Origin: Exiguobacterium oxidotolerans JCM 12280
Lineage (GTDB): Bacteria > Bacillota > Bacilli > Exiguobacteriales > Exiguobacteriaceae
Assembly: GCF_000702625.1 (NCBI RefSeq)
Contig: NZ_JNIS01000001.1
Coordinates: forward strand, 2,732,001 to 2,796,000
Length of the DNA stretch: 64,000 bases
Direction: 5' to 3'
Made by a program: the position numbers and the translations under genes. The notes below the pieces were generated by a model. The model ran no database searches, was not told the origin of the DNA, and saw only the letters and a list, made by a program, of their open reading frames with translations. Positions 9,085 through 16,522 of the stretch are shown here, one piece after another (the stretch's first letter is position 1; every line of letters starts with the position of its first letter).

Positions 9085-9133
9085 CCTTCTTAACAGAACT
9101 TTAGTTGCTAAAAGCATAACAGCATAACAGAAC

Positions 9134-9369
9134 GAAAGATGTAGACGAGGACGAAACCGAAGTAGAAACAATCTCCCTGTTTCAGAGAGCACGTGGCGCT
9201 GCGAACGTGTACACAGATTGAATCGAATTACAGTTTCTGAGTCTCTTGCGAAGCAAGCGGAGAAAACCGTTATCCCGTAATGAAGTGATTCGTGCTAAGC
9301 ATGGATTATCAGGGTGGTACCGCGGCTTTCGTCGTCCCTGTCGGACTTGATGTCCGGCAGGGACTTTTT
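9134..9369 (+). promoter_or_regulatory. T-box leader, probable tyrosine specificity
   Basis: A T-box riboswitch that reads the charging state of a tRNA and prevents termination when the tRNA is uncharged. Seen directly: the T-box core AGGGTGGTACCGCGG from 9311; the stem I distal elements CAGAGAG and GTGGCGCTGCGAAC (9184-9207); the 5' S-turn AGTA; and a lower helix GAAAC/GTTTC. Immediately above that helix on the 3' side is TACA, giving specifier UAC (9230-9232, Tyr) followed by the usual A. The terminator stem GTCCCTGTCGGAC/GTCCGGCAGGGAC with five T ends at 9369. T-box identity is near certain; the Tyr reading is a manual fold. Confidence 0.9.
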
Positions 9370-9401
9370 GTTGTTTAATTTAATCCAAGGGGGAACTTCA
9401 T

Positions 9402-11051
9402 ATGTCTACACCAATCATTCCAAGTCACTTACAACCACACGTCGCACCACAGCATTACGAAGATTACACGCCAACGGATCATGCGGTATGGCGCTACGTC
9501 ATGCGCTTGAATTTAAATACATTGCAACATACGGCACACCCGGCGTACCTCGAAGGGCTCGCTGCTTCAGGAATCAGTCCGGAACGTATTCCTGATGTCC
9601 GCGAGATGACGGCGAACCTCAGTCGCGGTGGTTGGGGAACGGTCGCCGTTGACGGTTTGATTCCAGGGGTCGCTTTCTTCGACTTCCAAGGGCACGGTCT
9701 CCTGCCGATCGCAACCGACATTCGAAAGGTCGATAACATTCTTTACACACCAGCACCGGACATTCTGCACGAAGCGGCAGGACACGCACCGATTTTGATG
9801 AATCCGACGTACGCTGAATTTGTCCGCCGCTTCGGTGAAATCGGAGCACATGCCTTCAATCATAAAGCAGAACATGATGTCTTTAAGGCGCTGAAAAAAT
9901 TAACGATTGTCAAAGAAAGTCCATTTTCAACACCGGAAGACATCGAGCAAGCTGAAATCGGACTCGCGGAAACACGTACCCATGTCACAGGGATTTCGGA
10001 AGCCAATGAAATTTCACGGCTCTTTTGGTGGACGGTCGAGTTTGGTTTAATCGGCGACCTCGATGACCCGCAAATTTACGGGGCAGGCCTTCTGTCCTCA
10101 GTCGGGGAAAGCCGGCACTGCTTGACGGATGCCGTCAAGAAACATCCGTTTTCACTCGCGAAGGCGCTCGCAACAAAACATGACGTCACGAGCATGCAAA
10201 AAGAATTGTTCGTCTGTGAATCATTTGAACAATTGCGTGATGCATTAGAAGAGTTTGCGCAGACGATGTCATACGTCCGTGGCGGGCGTCACGGCCTCAT
10301 CAAGGCGGTCGAGTCAGGTAATCTGTCGACGCTTATCTTTACGTCCGGTCTCTCGCTCGTCGGTGTTCCAGCAGCACAAGAAACATTCGAAACACTTGAT
10401 CTCGTTCGATTTACTGGACCGACGGCACTTGCAGCGAATGGCGAAGTGCTAGAAGGTCAATCCCAGACGGAGCATCCGAACGGCTTTACGCTCTTACACG
10501 GGGAAGAATTGAATGCGGTTCTCGAGCAAGTCGAAGTCGGCGAGCGACTTGACTGGGTTGAAGGGACGTTACAATTGACGGGGCATGTCGCAGCAATCGA
10601 GCAAGTGAACGGCAAACGTGCCATCGCCGTCCTGAAAGACGTTCGATTGACGAAAAATGGTGTGACGGAGTTATTCGACCAACTGGATCTCGTGATCGGT
10701 GCGATTACGTCAACTTTCCCGGGAACAGAAGTCGAAGCCTTAAAACCGATTCCGGAAACCGTTGAATTTGAACGGATCGAACGTCCATTGACGGCAGCTG
10801 ATCCGATTTTCGAAGCTGTTCGTGCGATTCGTGAAGGTCAGGCGAGTCAGTCGCGTCTGTCACAGCTGATTGATCAGACACTTGTCCAGTTACCGGATGC
10901 CTGGTTACTCCGGCTTGAACTGCTTGAACTGGCAGATGAAGTCGACCAACCGCGTCTCCTCGACGACCTCGAGCGCCTGAAGCAGACGTCACCGGAACGC
11001 GACGAGTTGATCACGCGTGGCATCAAGATGCTTGATCTCGTTCGTGCATGA
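9402..11051 (+). CDS. phhA: Phenylalanine 4-monooxygenase (aromatic amino acid hydroxylase), long form
   Basis: A 549-residue pterin-dependent hydroxylase that makes tyrosine from phenylalanine. The iron ligands are visible: His123 and His128 in LHEAAGHAPI and Glu213 in FWWTVEFGLIGDL. The classical short bacterial enzymes have the Glu about 40 residues after the second His; here the gap is 85, because of an inserted charged segment at ~150-200. Another ~240 residues follow the catalytic domain, matching the long Bacillus-type enzymes in length. The C-terminal region is not a recognised ACT domain. The T-box in front suggests its job is to supply tyrosine. GGGGGAAC precedes the start. Confidence 0.9.
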   Translation: MSTPIIPSHLQPHVAPQHYEDYTPTDHAVWRYVMRLNLNTLQHTAHPAYLEGLAASGISPERIPDVREMTANLSRGGWGTVAVDGLIPGVAFFDFQGHGLLPIATDIRKVDNILYTPAPDILHEAAGHAPILMNPTYAEFVRRFGEIGAHAFNHKAEHDVFKALKKLTIVKESPFSTPEDIEQAEIGLAETRTHVTGISEANEISRLFWWTVEFGLIGDLDDPQIYGAGLLSSVGESRHCLTDAVKKHPFSLAKALATKHDVTSMQKELFVCESFEQLRDALEEFAQTMSYVRGGRHGLIKAVESGNLSTLIFTSGLSLVGVPAAQETFETLDLVRFTGPTALAANGEVLEGQSQTEHPNGFTLLHGEELNAVLEQVEVGERLDWVEGTLQLTGHVAAIEQVNGKRAIAVLKDVRLTKNGVTELFDQLDLVIGAITSTFPGTEVEALKPIPETVEFERIERPLTAADPIFEAVRAIREGQASQSRLSQLIDQTLVQLPDAWLLRLELLELADEVDQPRLLDDLERLKQTSPERDELITRGIKMLDLVRA

Positions 11052-11134
11052 AGTGGACGTTCGAGAAATCTGTCCAAACCTGTTAAAATGAATACGGTTC
11101 GTGGATGAAACGTAAACATAGGGGAGTGGACAGT

Positions 11135-11647
11135 GTGAAACAACCAAATTATTTTCAAGACGTCAAACAGTTCCATCAAACATTTAATCACCCGGGAGCG
11201 GAACGACCAACCCCGCTCGAACTCGAGCGTGGCATCAAACGGGCAACCTGGACGACAGAAGAAGCAGCAGTCGAGTTTCTGCATCAATCGTCACGGGATG
11301 AAGCCGAATTTTTAGCAGCAATCGATTCCCTCAAAGCAGGGATTGACCGGGCTGTTGAAAAATCATTAAAAGAAGTCTATCCGACGACGTCCATCGAACG
11401 TCTCGTTGGTCAAGGTGATGCCTTGACGGACGCCCTTTACTTCATCATGGGTAGCTTTGTCGAAGCAGGACTCGAACCGGGACCTCTCTTTGAAATCGTC
11501 CAACGCGCGAACATGGCGAAACTCGGGCCAGACGGTCAACCGATCTTCCGAGAATCCGATCAAAAAGTCATGAAACCGGACGGTTGGTTGCCACCGGAAC
11601 CGCAACTCGAGGCCGAAGTGTTACGGCAGATGGATGAAAAAGCTTAA
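11135..11647 (+). CDS. MazG/PRA-PH-like all-alpha nucleotide pyrophosphohydrolase, putative
   Basis: A 170-residue helical protein. The centre, DEAEFLAAIDSL and then GQGDALTDALYFIMGSFVEAG, carries the acidic spacing of the all-alpha NTP-pyrophosphatase superfamily, and the end (RANMAKLGPDGQPIF, then KVMKPDGWLPPEP) resembles uncharacterised relatives of phosphoribosyl-ATP pyrophosphohydrolase. The substrate is unknown. GTG 11135 is chosen because AGGGGAGTGG is spaced 8 bp before it; the in-frame ATG at 11105 has no ribosome site. It has no obvious partner gene, and its terminator was the insertion site of a repeat element. Confidence 0.6.
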   Translation: MKQPNYFQDVKQFHQTFNHPGAERPTPLELERGIKRATWTTEEAAVEFLHQSSRDEAEFLAAIDSLKAGIDRAVEKSLKEVYPTTSIERLVGQGDALTDALYFIMGSFVEAGLEPGPLFEIVQRANMAKLGPDGQPIFRESDQKVMKPDGWLPPEPQLEAEVLRQMDEKA

Positions 11648-11667
11648 GGATGGAATACGATCGAACA

Positions 11668-11706
11668 AAAAGAACCACTTCCGCTTAGTCAGGGAAGTGG
11701 TTCTTT
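11668..11706 (+). terminator. Terminator hairpin, left member of a 39-bp flanking duplication (copy A)
   Basis: AAAAGAACCACTTCC and GGAAGTGGTTCTTT form a long stem. The same 39-bp unit returns at 12010-12048 with two differences in the loop (GTC against ATT). The hairpin ends the gene at 11135-11647. Confidence 0.85.
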
Positions 11707-12009
11707 CAGCGTATAGACAAACTATAAGGAAGCGTAAGCATGCGGTATCGAGATGCAAACCGTTCGCGCGTCCCTGTCTCGCCTCGTCTTCAAAGCGACA
11801 ATCTTCCGCGCCGCTACAGCAAAGCTGCAGGGTCGCGAACGATTGCTTTTCGCTTCAAAAGCGATTCGAGACGGATTGCGCCCTAAACCGTCTGCATGAC
11901 TAGCTTTCCGTCATAGTGTTACCTAAAAAGCGTCACGTTTCGTTGACTCCTGCGGGGAAAGCAACGAAAAAAGACGCTCTATCTCCCGATAGTACTTTGT
12001 CTACAGTTT
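11707..12009 (-). mobile_element. MITE-like element, copy A (303 bp, internally short)
   Basis: A non-coding element inverted relative to copies B (22315) and C (36062). Its ends are GTATAGACAAACTA at the left and TAGTACTTTGTCTACAG at the right, imperfect inverted repeats. The interior is clearly homologous to B over the whole right half of B. The paired core is present (AAAAAGCGTC 11925-11934 with GACGCT 11973-11978; TTTCGTTG 11938-11945 with CAACGAAA 11962-11969), but the loop is only 16 bases because the ~110-base module of B and C is absent. It carries no transposase, so movement would need an enzyme from elsewhere. Confidence 0.75.
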
Positions 12010-12052
12010 AAAAGAACCACTTCCGCTTAATTAGGGAAGTGGTTCTTTTTTT
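12010..12052. terminator. Terminator hairpin, right member of the flanking duplication (copy A)
   Basis: The second copy of the hairpin at 11668-11706, with a longer T tract. It faces the reverse-strand alkyltransferase-like gene and, being A-rich on one side and T-rich on the other, can work in both directions. Confidence 0.85.
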
Positions 12053-12086
12053 GAAAGTGAGTACATATTCGTTCTCTACAATCAGC

Positions 12087-12371
12087 TTACATTTGATAAT
12101 CCGGCAGCACGAGCTTGCCGTCCGATTGAAAAATGATGCCTTCCGCTTCTAATGCAAGTTGCTGTTCTATCCCTTGTGAAATCTCGCCTTTGGCGTTGAC
12201 GACGCGATGCCATGGTAAACGTTCCGCCTGACTCATACTATGCAGAATCCGGACGACTTGGCGAGCCGCCCGGGGATTTCCAGCAAGACGCGCGATTTGA
12301 CCATATGTCGCGACACGTCCTGCGGGAATCGCACGAATGAGCGCTACGACGTCCTGCGTGAAGGGGGTCAT
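12087..12371 (-). CDS. Alkyltransferase-like protein (ATL), MGMT-related
   Basis: A 94-residue homolog of the DNA-binding domain of O6-alkylguanine-DNA methyltransferase. The active-site PCHRV motif reads PWHRV (residues 53-57): the acceptor cysteine is replaced by tryptophan, so it cannot take up the alkyl group. Such ATL proteins bind O6-alkylguanine and pass it to nucleotide excision repair. The helix-turn-helix (VATYGQIARLAG) and the conserved RAARQVVRIL are intact. Its start overlaps the end of the CDF transporter gene by 4 bp, so the two are translated from one message. Assignment is firm; the repair role is known for the family only. Confidence 0.9.
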   Translation of the reverse strand: MTPFTQDVVALIRAIPAGRVATYGQIARLAGNPRAARQVVRILHSMSQAERLPWHRVVNAKGEISQGIEQQLALEAEGIIFQSDGKLVLPDYQM

Positions 12372-13339
12372 CGGTCTTCGTTTGTCGAGACGATGTATTG
12401 CTGGACTTGATCGTCCTCATCAAAACCGATCGTGACATCCGTGATGTCTTGTTGGATGCGAAGCTGCAGTTCGAGTCGGTCTTTAATGTCGTCCGCTTGC
12501 GCTACGGTCATCGCCGGATCGATTTCAATCTCGACTTCGACGTGGAAGTGGTCACCTTCTTTGATGACTTCAAGTTTACTGATATCACGGACGTCAGGAT
12601 CTTGCATGATTAAACCACCGAGCCGTGCCGCCATCGTTTCATCGGCTTCACCGAGTGCTCCGGCAGCGTTTTGCAAGAAAACGTTACCGACGACATAAAA
12701 CATCATCAGACCGATGAGGACAGAGGCGATGCCTTCCGCTTGATGATAAGGCGTCACATGTGAAATGACGACGGCGATCATCGCGACGATGCCACCAGCC
12801 GTCGCGACTAAATCTTCTAAGAAGACAAGTCGTGTCGCAGGCTTCGCTTGTTTTAATGATCGAAAACTTTCGAGAATGAGACGTGGTCCTTTTGCTGTCA
12901 GTTTGGCATCGTGGGCAATTTCTTTCATCGCCTTAAAGAAGACAGCACTTTCAAGGAGGACACCGGCAAATAAGACAGATAGGGTGATCCAGAAGCCCGT
13001 TGACTCCGATGGGTCGATAATGTGTCCAATTCCTTCATGAATCGTTTCGTAAGCCATGATGCCGACGAATAAAATTGCGCCGAGCAGAACGAGGTTGACG
13101 AGTCGACCGAAGCCATTCGGAAAGCGTTTTGTCGGTGCTTTTTTACTGAGCGCTGAACCGATGAAGACGAAGAACTGGTTCGCGGCGTCGCCAAGTGAGT
13201 GCATCATTTCGGCGAACATCGCAACGTTTCCGGTTAAGGTGTAGGCAATGGTCTTGATGATGGCAATGATGGAGTTGACGATTCCGGCTGTTAATGCCGA
13301 ACGATTTCCTCGTCGTAATAATGTAATGAATTCTCCCAT
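12368..13339 (-). CDS. Cation diffusion facilitator (CDF) family transporter
   Basis: A 323-residue transporter that would export divalent metal ions (Zn, Mn, Fe or Co) by proton exchange. Membrane segments occupy ~1-225, beginning GIVNSIIAIIKTIAYTLTGN, with acidic and His residues in helix 2 (MFAEMMHSLGDAANQ) that correspond to the metal site, and a C-terminal cytoplasmic domain from ~230 that starts after ADETMAARLGGL. It most resembles the YdfM/YeaB-like subgroup. AAAGGAGC precedes the ATG. It is the first gene of a two-gene unit with the ATL protein. Ion specificity is not predicted. Confidence 0.88.
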   Translation of the reverse strand: MGEFITLLRRGNRSALTAGIVNSIIAIIKTIAYTLTGNVAMFAEMMHSLGDAANQFFVFIGSALSKKAPTKRFPNGFGRLVNLVLLGAILFVGIMAYETIHEGIGHIIDPSESTGFWITLSVLFAGVLLESAVFFKAMKEIAHDAKLTAKGPRLILESFRSLKQAKPATRLVFLEDLVATAGGIVAMIAVVISHVTPYHQAEGIASVLIGLMMFYVVGNVFLQNAAGALGEADETMAARLGGLIMQDPDVRDISKLEVIKEGDHFHVEVEIEIDPAMTVAQADDIKDRLELQLRIQQDITDVTIGFDEDDQVQQYIVSTNEDR

Positions 13340-13409
13340 GAGTGTGCTCCTTTTGTTAACAAACTATAGTAATAGTAGTAGTCTACACTAAATCGATAGG
13401 AGAGACTAC

Positions 13410-13440
13410 AAAAAACCGCTCCGCACGAGGCGGAACGGCT
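13410..13440 (-). terminator. Terminator of the general stress protein gene
   Basis: On the reverse strand CCGTTCCGCC, loop TCGT, GCGGAGCGG and then a T run; it lies right after the stop at 13454. Confidence 0.75.
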
Positions 13441-13453
13441 GGATATCGAGCTA

Positions 13454-13930
13454 TTACGTCAAATCAACGGTTTTGTTGATTTCACTCGAGTCATCATTTC
13501 CTGTGACTTTCTTCAGGACTTGTTTGACAGACTTAGTCGTGTTTCCCGTTTCCCAGTACTCGGCAGCTTCCGTATCAATCTTGATTAAAACGACTTTCGG
13601 ATCTTCATAGCTTGTCCCGAGATACGCTTCGTACCGTGGACTCCATAGTTCTTTTTTGCGGGCGACATCTTCGACGATTTCTGCTTTCCCGCGAATCGAG
13701 ACGTATGATTTGTCGACATAGGCGACGTTGACACTCGGATTTTTTAAGATTTCATTGTATTTCCCTGTTTCTTTTGAAGTGAGGAACCAGAGATCGCCAT
13801 CGAACTCGATATCCTGTGTTTGCATCGGACGCGAGACAAGACCTTCATCTGACACTGTCGTCAGCATCGCCGTTTCGATTTTATCGACTAATTTTTTGAC
13901 CGTTTCGACTGCTTCTTGATTCGTTGACAT
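13454..13930 (-). CDS. Pyridoxamine 5'-phosphate oxidase-like flavin-binding protein (general stress protein 26 type)
   Basis: A 158-residue split-barrel protein of the PNPOx-like superfamily, closest in layout to YdaG/GsiB-regulon proteins of Bacillus. Visible motifs: MLTTVSDEGLVSRPMQTQD, the flavin phosphate-binding strand, and DLWFLTSKETGKY. The usual length is 140-150; a short C-terminal tail with SVKQVLKKVTG is extra. Start ATG 13930 is preferred over the in-frame GTG nine bases upstream, since GGGGTG lies six bases before 13930. Biochemical role unknown; the members bind FMN, FAD or F420. Confidence 0.8.
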   Translation of the reverse strand: MSTNQEAVETVKKLVDKIETAMLTTVSDEGLVSRPMQTQDIEFDGDLWFLTSKETGKYNEILKNPSVNVAYVDKSYVSIRGKAEIVEDVARKKELWSPRYEAYLGTSYEDPKVVLIKIDTEAAEYWETGNTTKSVKQVLKKVTGNDDSSEINKTVDLT

Positions 13931-14099
13931 GTACAACACCCCATCTGTTCAATTTTTTTTACTGCTCACTTTAAGAATGTTCCCTGAATTTAAAATTGAA
14001 AACGTCATCAACGAATCAAGAAGCAGTTTTATTGCATTCCGTCGTTTCTGAGGCGTACAGTCTAAGTATGAATTTCAGTTTAAAGGAGCGTTTTACACG

Positions 14100-15110
14100 A
14101 TGAAATTAAGTATATTGGATCAATCACCTGTCTCAAAAGGACAAAGCCCGTCAGAAGCATTACAAGAAACCGTCGATCTTGCGAAAACAGCAGATGAGCT
14201 CGGTTACACACGTCTTTGGGTATCGGAACACCACTTCGCGAAGACACTTGCCGGGTCGAGCCCGGAAGTCTTAATTGCCTACATGGCAGCTGTGACGAAA
14301 CAAATCCGTCTTGGTTCAGGTGGCGTCATGTTACCTCATTACAGTCCTTACAAAGTTGCGGAGAACTTCCGTGTCTTAGAAGGGCTTGCCCCGAACCGGA
14401 TTGACCTTGGGCTTGGCCGGGCACCGGGCGGCATGCCACTTGCGACACGTGCCTTACAAGAAGGTTCGTCGCCACGATTCGGAGGTGCCGACTACGGCGA
14501 GCAGCTTGACGATCTCGTTGATTACCTTAAAGACGGAGCACCGGCCGATCACCGTTTCGCAGGACTTGTCGCGACACCGGAAGTCGATACGACACCGGAA
14601 GCGTGGTTGCTCGGATCAAGTGGCGGGAGTGCGTTAAATGCAGCACAACGCGGATTCGGTTTCGCCTTCGCTCACTTCATCAACGGACAAGGCGGACAAG
14701 ACGTGATGGATTATTACCGTCATAATTTCATGGCGACAACGTTTAATGAAACACCACAGACACTCGTCTCGATTTTCGTGACGTGTGCCGAAACGACGGA
14801 AGAAGCAGAACGGTTAGCATCAAGTCTCGACCTGTCACTGCTCTTACTCGAAAAAGGGGTTTCGTCAACCGGCACACCGACTCCGGAAGAAGCCGCAGCA
14901 TACCAGTATTCGTTCCAAGATCAATTCCGGATTGCCGAAAACCGGAAACGGATGATTGTCGGAAATCCCGAAGACGTTGCCCGTCAATTGCAGGAACTCG
15001 CCGATTCATATGGAACGGACGAAGTGATGATTGCTTCGATGATTGCCGACAAAGAAGCGAAACAACAATCGCTCCGTCTCATCATGGACGCGGTCAAAGC
15101 AACGGTTTAA
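14100..15110 (+). CDS. LLM-class flavin-dependent oxidoreductase
   Basis: A 336-residue luciferase-like monooxygenase (YhbW/YtmO type) of the single-component group. The opening SILDQSPVSKGQSPSEALQ and WVSEHHFAKTLAGSSPEVL are diagnostic, and the flavin region IRLGSGGVMLPHYSPYKVAE and GRAPGGMP follow. The full length is present, ending with the LRLIMDAV helix. An AAAGGAGCG ribosome site precedes the start. It is a single-gene unit with a shared terminator. Substrates of this subgroup are largely unknown. Confidence 0.9.
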   Translation: MKLSILDQSPVSKGQSPSEALQETVDLAKTADELGYTRLWVSEHHFAKTLAGSSPEVLIAYMAAVTKQIRLGSGGVMLPHYSPYKVAENFRVLEGLAPNRIDLGLGRAPGGMPLATRALQEGSSPRFGGADYGEQLDDLVDYLKDGAPADHRFAGLVATPEVDTTPEAWLLGSSGGSALNAAQRGFGFAFAHFINGQGGQDVMDYYRHNFMATTFNETPQTLVSIFVTCAETTEEAERLASSLDLSLLLLEKGVSSTGTPTPEEAAAYQYSFQDQFRIAENRKRMIVGNPEDVARQLQELADSYGTDEVMIASMIADKEAKQQSLRLIMDAVKATV

Positions 15111-15116
15111 GTTAAT

Positions 15117-15156
15117 CAAAACGTTCATCTCAGCTTACTGAGGTGGACGTTTTTTC
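15117..15156. terminator. Bidirectional terminator between convergent genes
   Basis: AAAACGTTCATCTCAG, loop CTTA, CTGAGGTGGACGTTTT with T tracts on both strands. It overlaps the last codons of the MFS gene and stands as an example of a convergent terminator without an inserted element. Confidence 0.85.
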
Positions 15157-16404
15157 AGGTTCAGCGATCTGATTCTTCGTAAGGCGTTCTGCCCGGATGT
15201 CATGGCGTAAATGGAAAAATCCAATCCCGACCGTCACGAGTAAACCGGACGAACTGATTCCGAGGATCAGATTGAGCGAGACGTAATCACTTAACAAGCC
15301 GAATAACAATATCCCGATTGGCGTAATCCCCATTGCGAGCGATTCTAGGACACCGATGACACGTCCTAAGTAAGCCGGATCGGTTTGCCGCTGGACGAGC
15401 AGTTGAATCGGAATGTTTGACCGGAGGATGATGAACCCGACCGTAAAGGAGAAGAGGAGAAAATAAGCAAATGTCCAGCTCGACGGAACGATTCCGAGTA
15501 ACGGTAACAGCGGTGAAAGAAATAACACCCCGACTAAAGCAACTGACTGGAACAACGTCATCAATGGATGTTTGATCGTGAAGCGAGGGAGCGCAAGAAG
15601 CAGTGAACTGAGCAAGAGACCGAGACCTAAAGCGGCTTCAATCGTTCCGAACTGAAATGGTGTAACGTTAAGACGATCGAGCAAAATGATGGGATAGATG
15701 ACTTCTAAGGCGATGAAAAAGAAATTCAAGACAAGTGCCATCAAGATGAGCGTCGTCAATACACGTTGCTTAAATAAATAACGATAACCTGACTGAAAAT
15801 CTGCCCACATCGATGGCGGGCTTTCTTCATGAACGGCGGGGATGACGCGAAACGTCAGCCGCATGTTCCACAGCGCAGCGAGAGAAAACAAGCTAAGCGG
15901 CAAAAGCGTGAAAAGATGGATCGGTGCAAAGGCTAAGAGGAAACCGGCTAGCATCGGAGCGACAATCGACGAAAGGGAACTGATACTTGAAATGAGGGAA
16001 TTACCACGTTGCAGTTCCGTATCGTCGAGCAAGCGGGGTAAGGAACTCATCAAGGTGACGGAAAGAAAGGTCGAAAGAGCCGTTAAAAGAGCACTGACGA
16101 TCATATAATGAATCGTATGGACCGGAAAAAAGGTGGCATACCCGGCAAATCCGGCGAGTATGAAGGCACTTGTCGCCTCGGTCGTGACGATGATTTTTTT
16201 GCGGTTCCAGCGGTCGGACAGTACGCCGGCAACGGGCGATAACAGAATCCGCGGCAGTGTTCCGGCAAGTAAGACGAGTGCGAATTGCAGCCCGGATGAC
16301 GTTTCCCGTAATACGGTCAAACCCGCGACGAACGTAAAGAGACTTGTTGCGAACAACGAACAAAACTTACCAAACAGGAGCCGTTGTAAATTTTTCGACA
16401 TCAT
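15130..16404 (-). CDS. MFS transporter (12-helix efflux type)
   Basis: A 424-residue major facilitator protein. It shows the loop motif GVLSDRWNRKKIIV between helices 2 and 3 and about 12 hydrophobic segments; it resembles the EntS/MefA-like exporters that pump macrolides, siderophores or other small molecules. The reverse-strand start at 16404 has AGGAGGAATC upstream. It is divergent from the XRE/TPR regulator at 16523, and a perfect palindrome lies 15 bp before its start, so it is probably controlled by that regulator. The substrate is unknown. Confidence 0.88.
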   Translation of the reverse strand: MMSKNLQRLLFGKFCSLFATSLFTFVAGLTVLRETSSGLQFALVLLAGTLPRILLSPVAGVLSDRWNRKKIIVTTEATSAFILAGFAGYATFFPVHTIHYMIVSALLTALSTFLSVTLMSSLPRLLDDTELQRGNSLISSISSLSSIVAPMLAGFLLAFAPIHLFTLLPLSLFSLAALWNMRLTFRVIPAVHEESPPSMWADFQSGYRYLFKQRVLTTLILMALVLNFFFIALEVIYPIILLDRLNVTPFQFGTIEAALGLGLLLSSLLLALPRFTIKHPLMTLFQSVALVGVLFLSPLLPLLGIVPSSWTFAYFLLFSFTVGFIILRSNIPIQLLVQRQTDPAYLGRVIGVLESLAMGITPIGILLFGLLSDYVSLNLILGISSSGLLVTVGIGFFHLRHDIRAERLTKNQIAEPEKTSTSVS

Positions 16405-16418
16405 GATTCCTCCTTTTT

Positions 16419-16496
16419 GTTCAATTAAATTGAACTTTCCTTTATACTAGAAGAACAGGAGAAGTTTGTAAATATAAAAGTTAAATTAAATTGAAC
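16419..16496. promoter_or_regulatory. Two palindromic operator candidates between divergent MFS and XRE genes
   Basis: GTTCAATTAAATTGAAC at 16419-16435 is a perfect 8+1+8 palindrome. A near copy, GTTAAATTAAATTGAAC, is at 16480-16496, 61 bp further on. One sits just before each divergent start codon. Such pairs are typical binding sites of the local HTH regulator; binding itself is inferred. Confidence 0.7.
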
Positions 16497-16522
16497 TTTA
16501 TGAATGAATTGAGGTTAAAGCG

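Noticed and set aside
10874-11287. A 137-codon reverse frame across the hydroxylase end and the next gene
   Set aside because: It spans the promoter and start of one gene and the end of another and is Arg/Ser-rich, as antisense frames in this base composition are.
11634-11903. An 89-codon forward frame overlapping a gene end and element A
   Set aside because: It starts in another gene, crosses a terminator and ends inside the element; composition is unlike a protein.
13366-13388. ACAAACTATAG and GTCTACA close together, like ends of the repeat element
   Set aside because: No element body lies between them and no terminator duplication is present; likely chance similarity.
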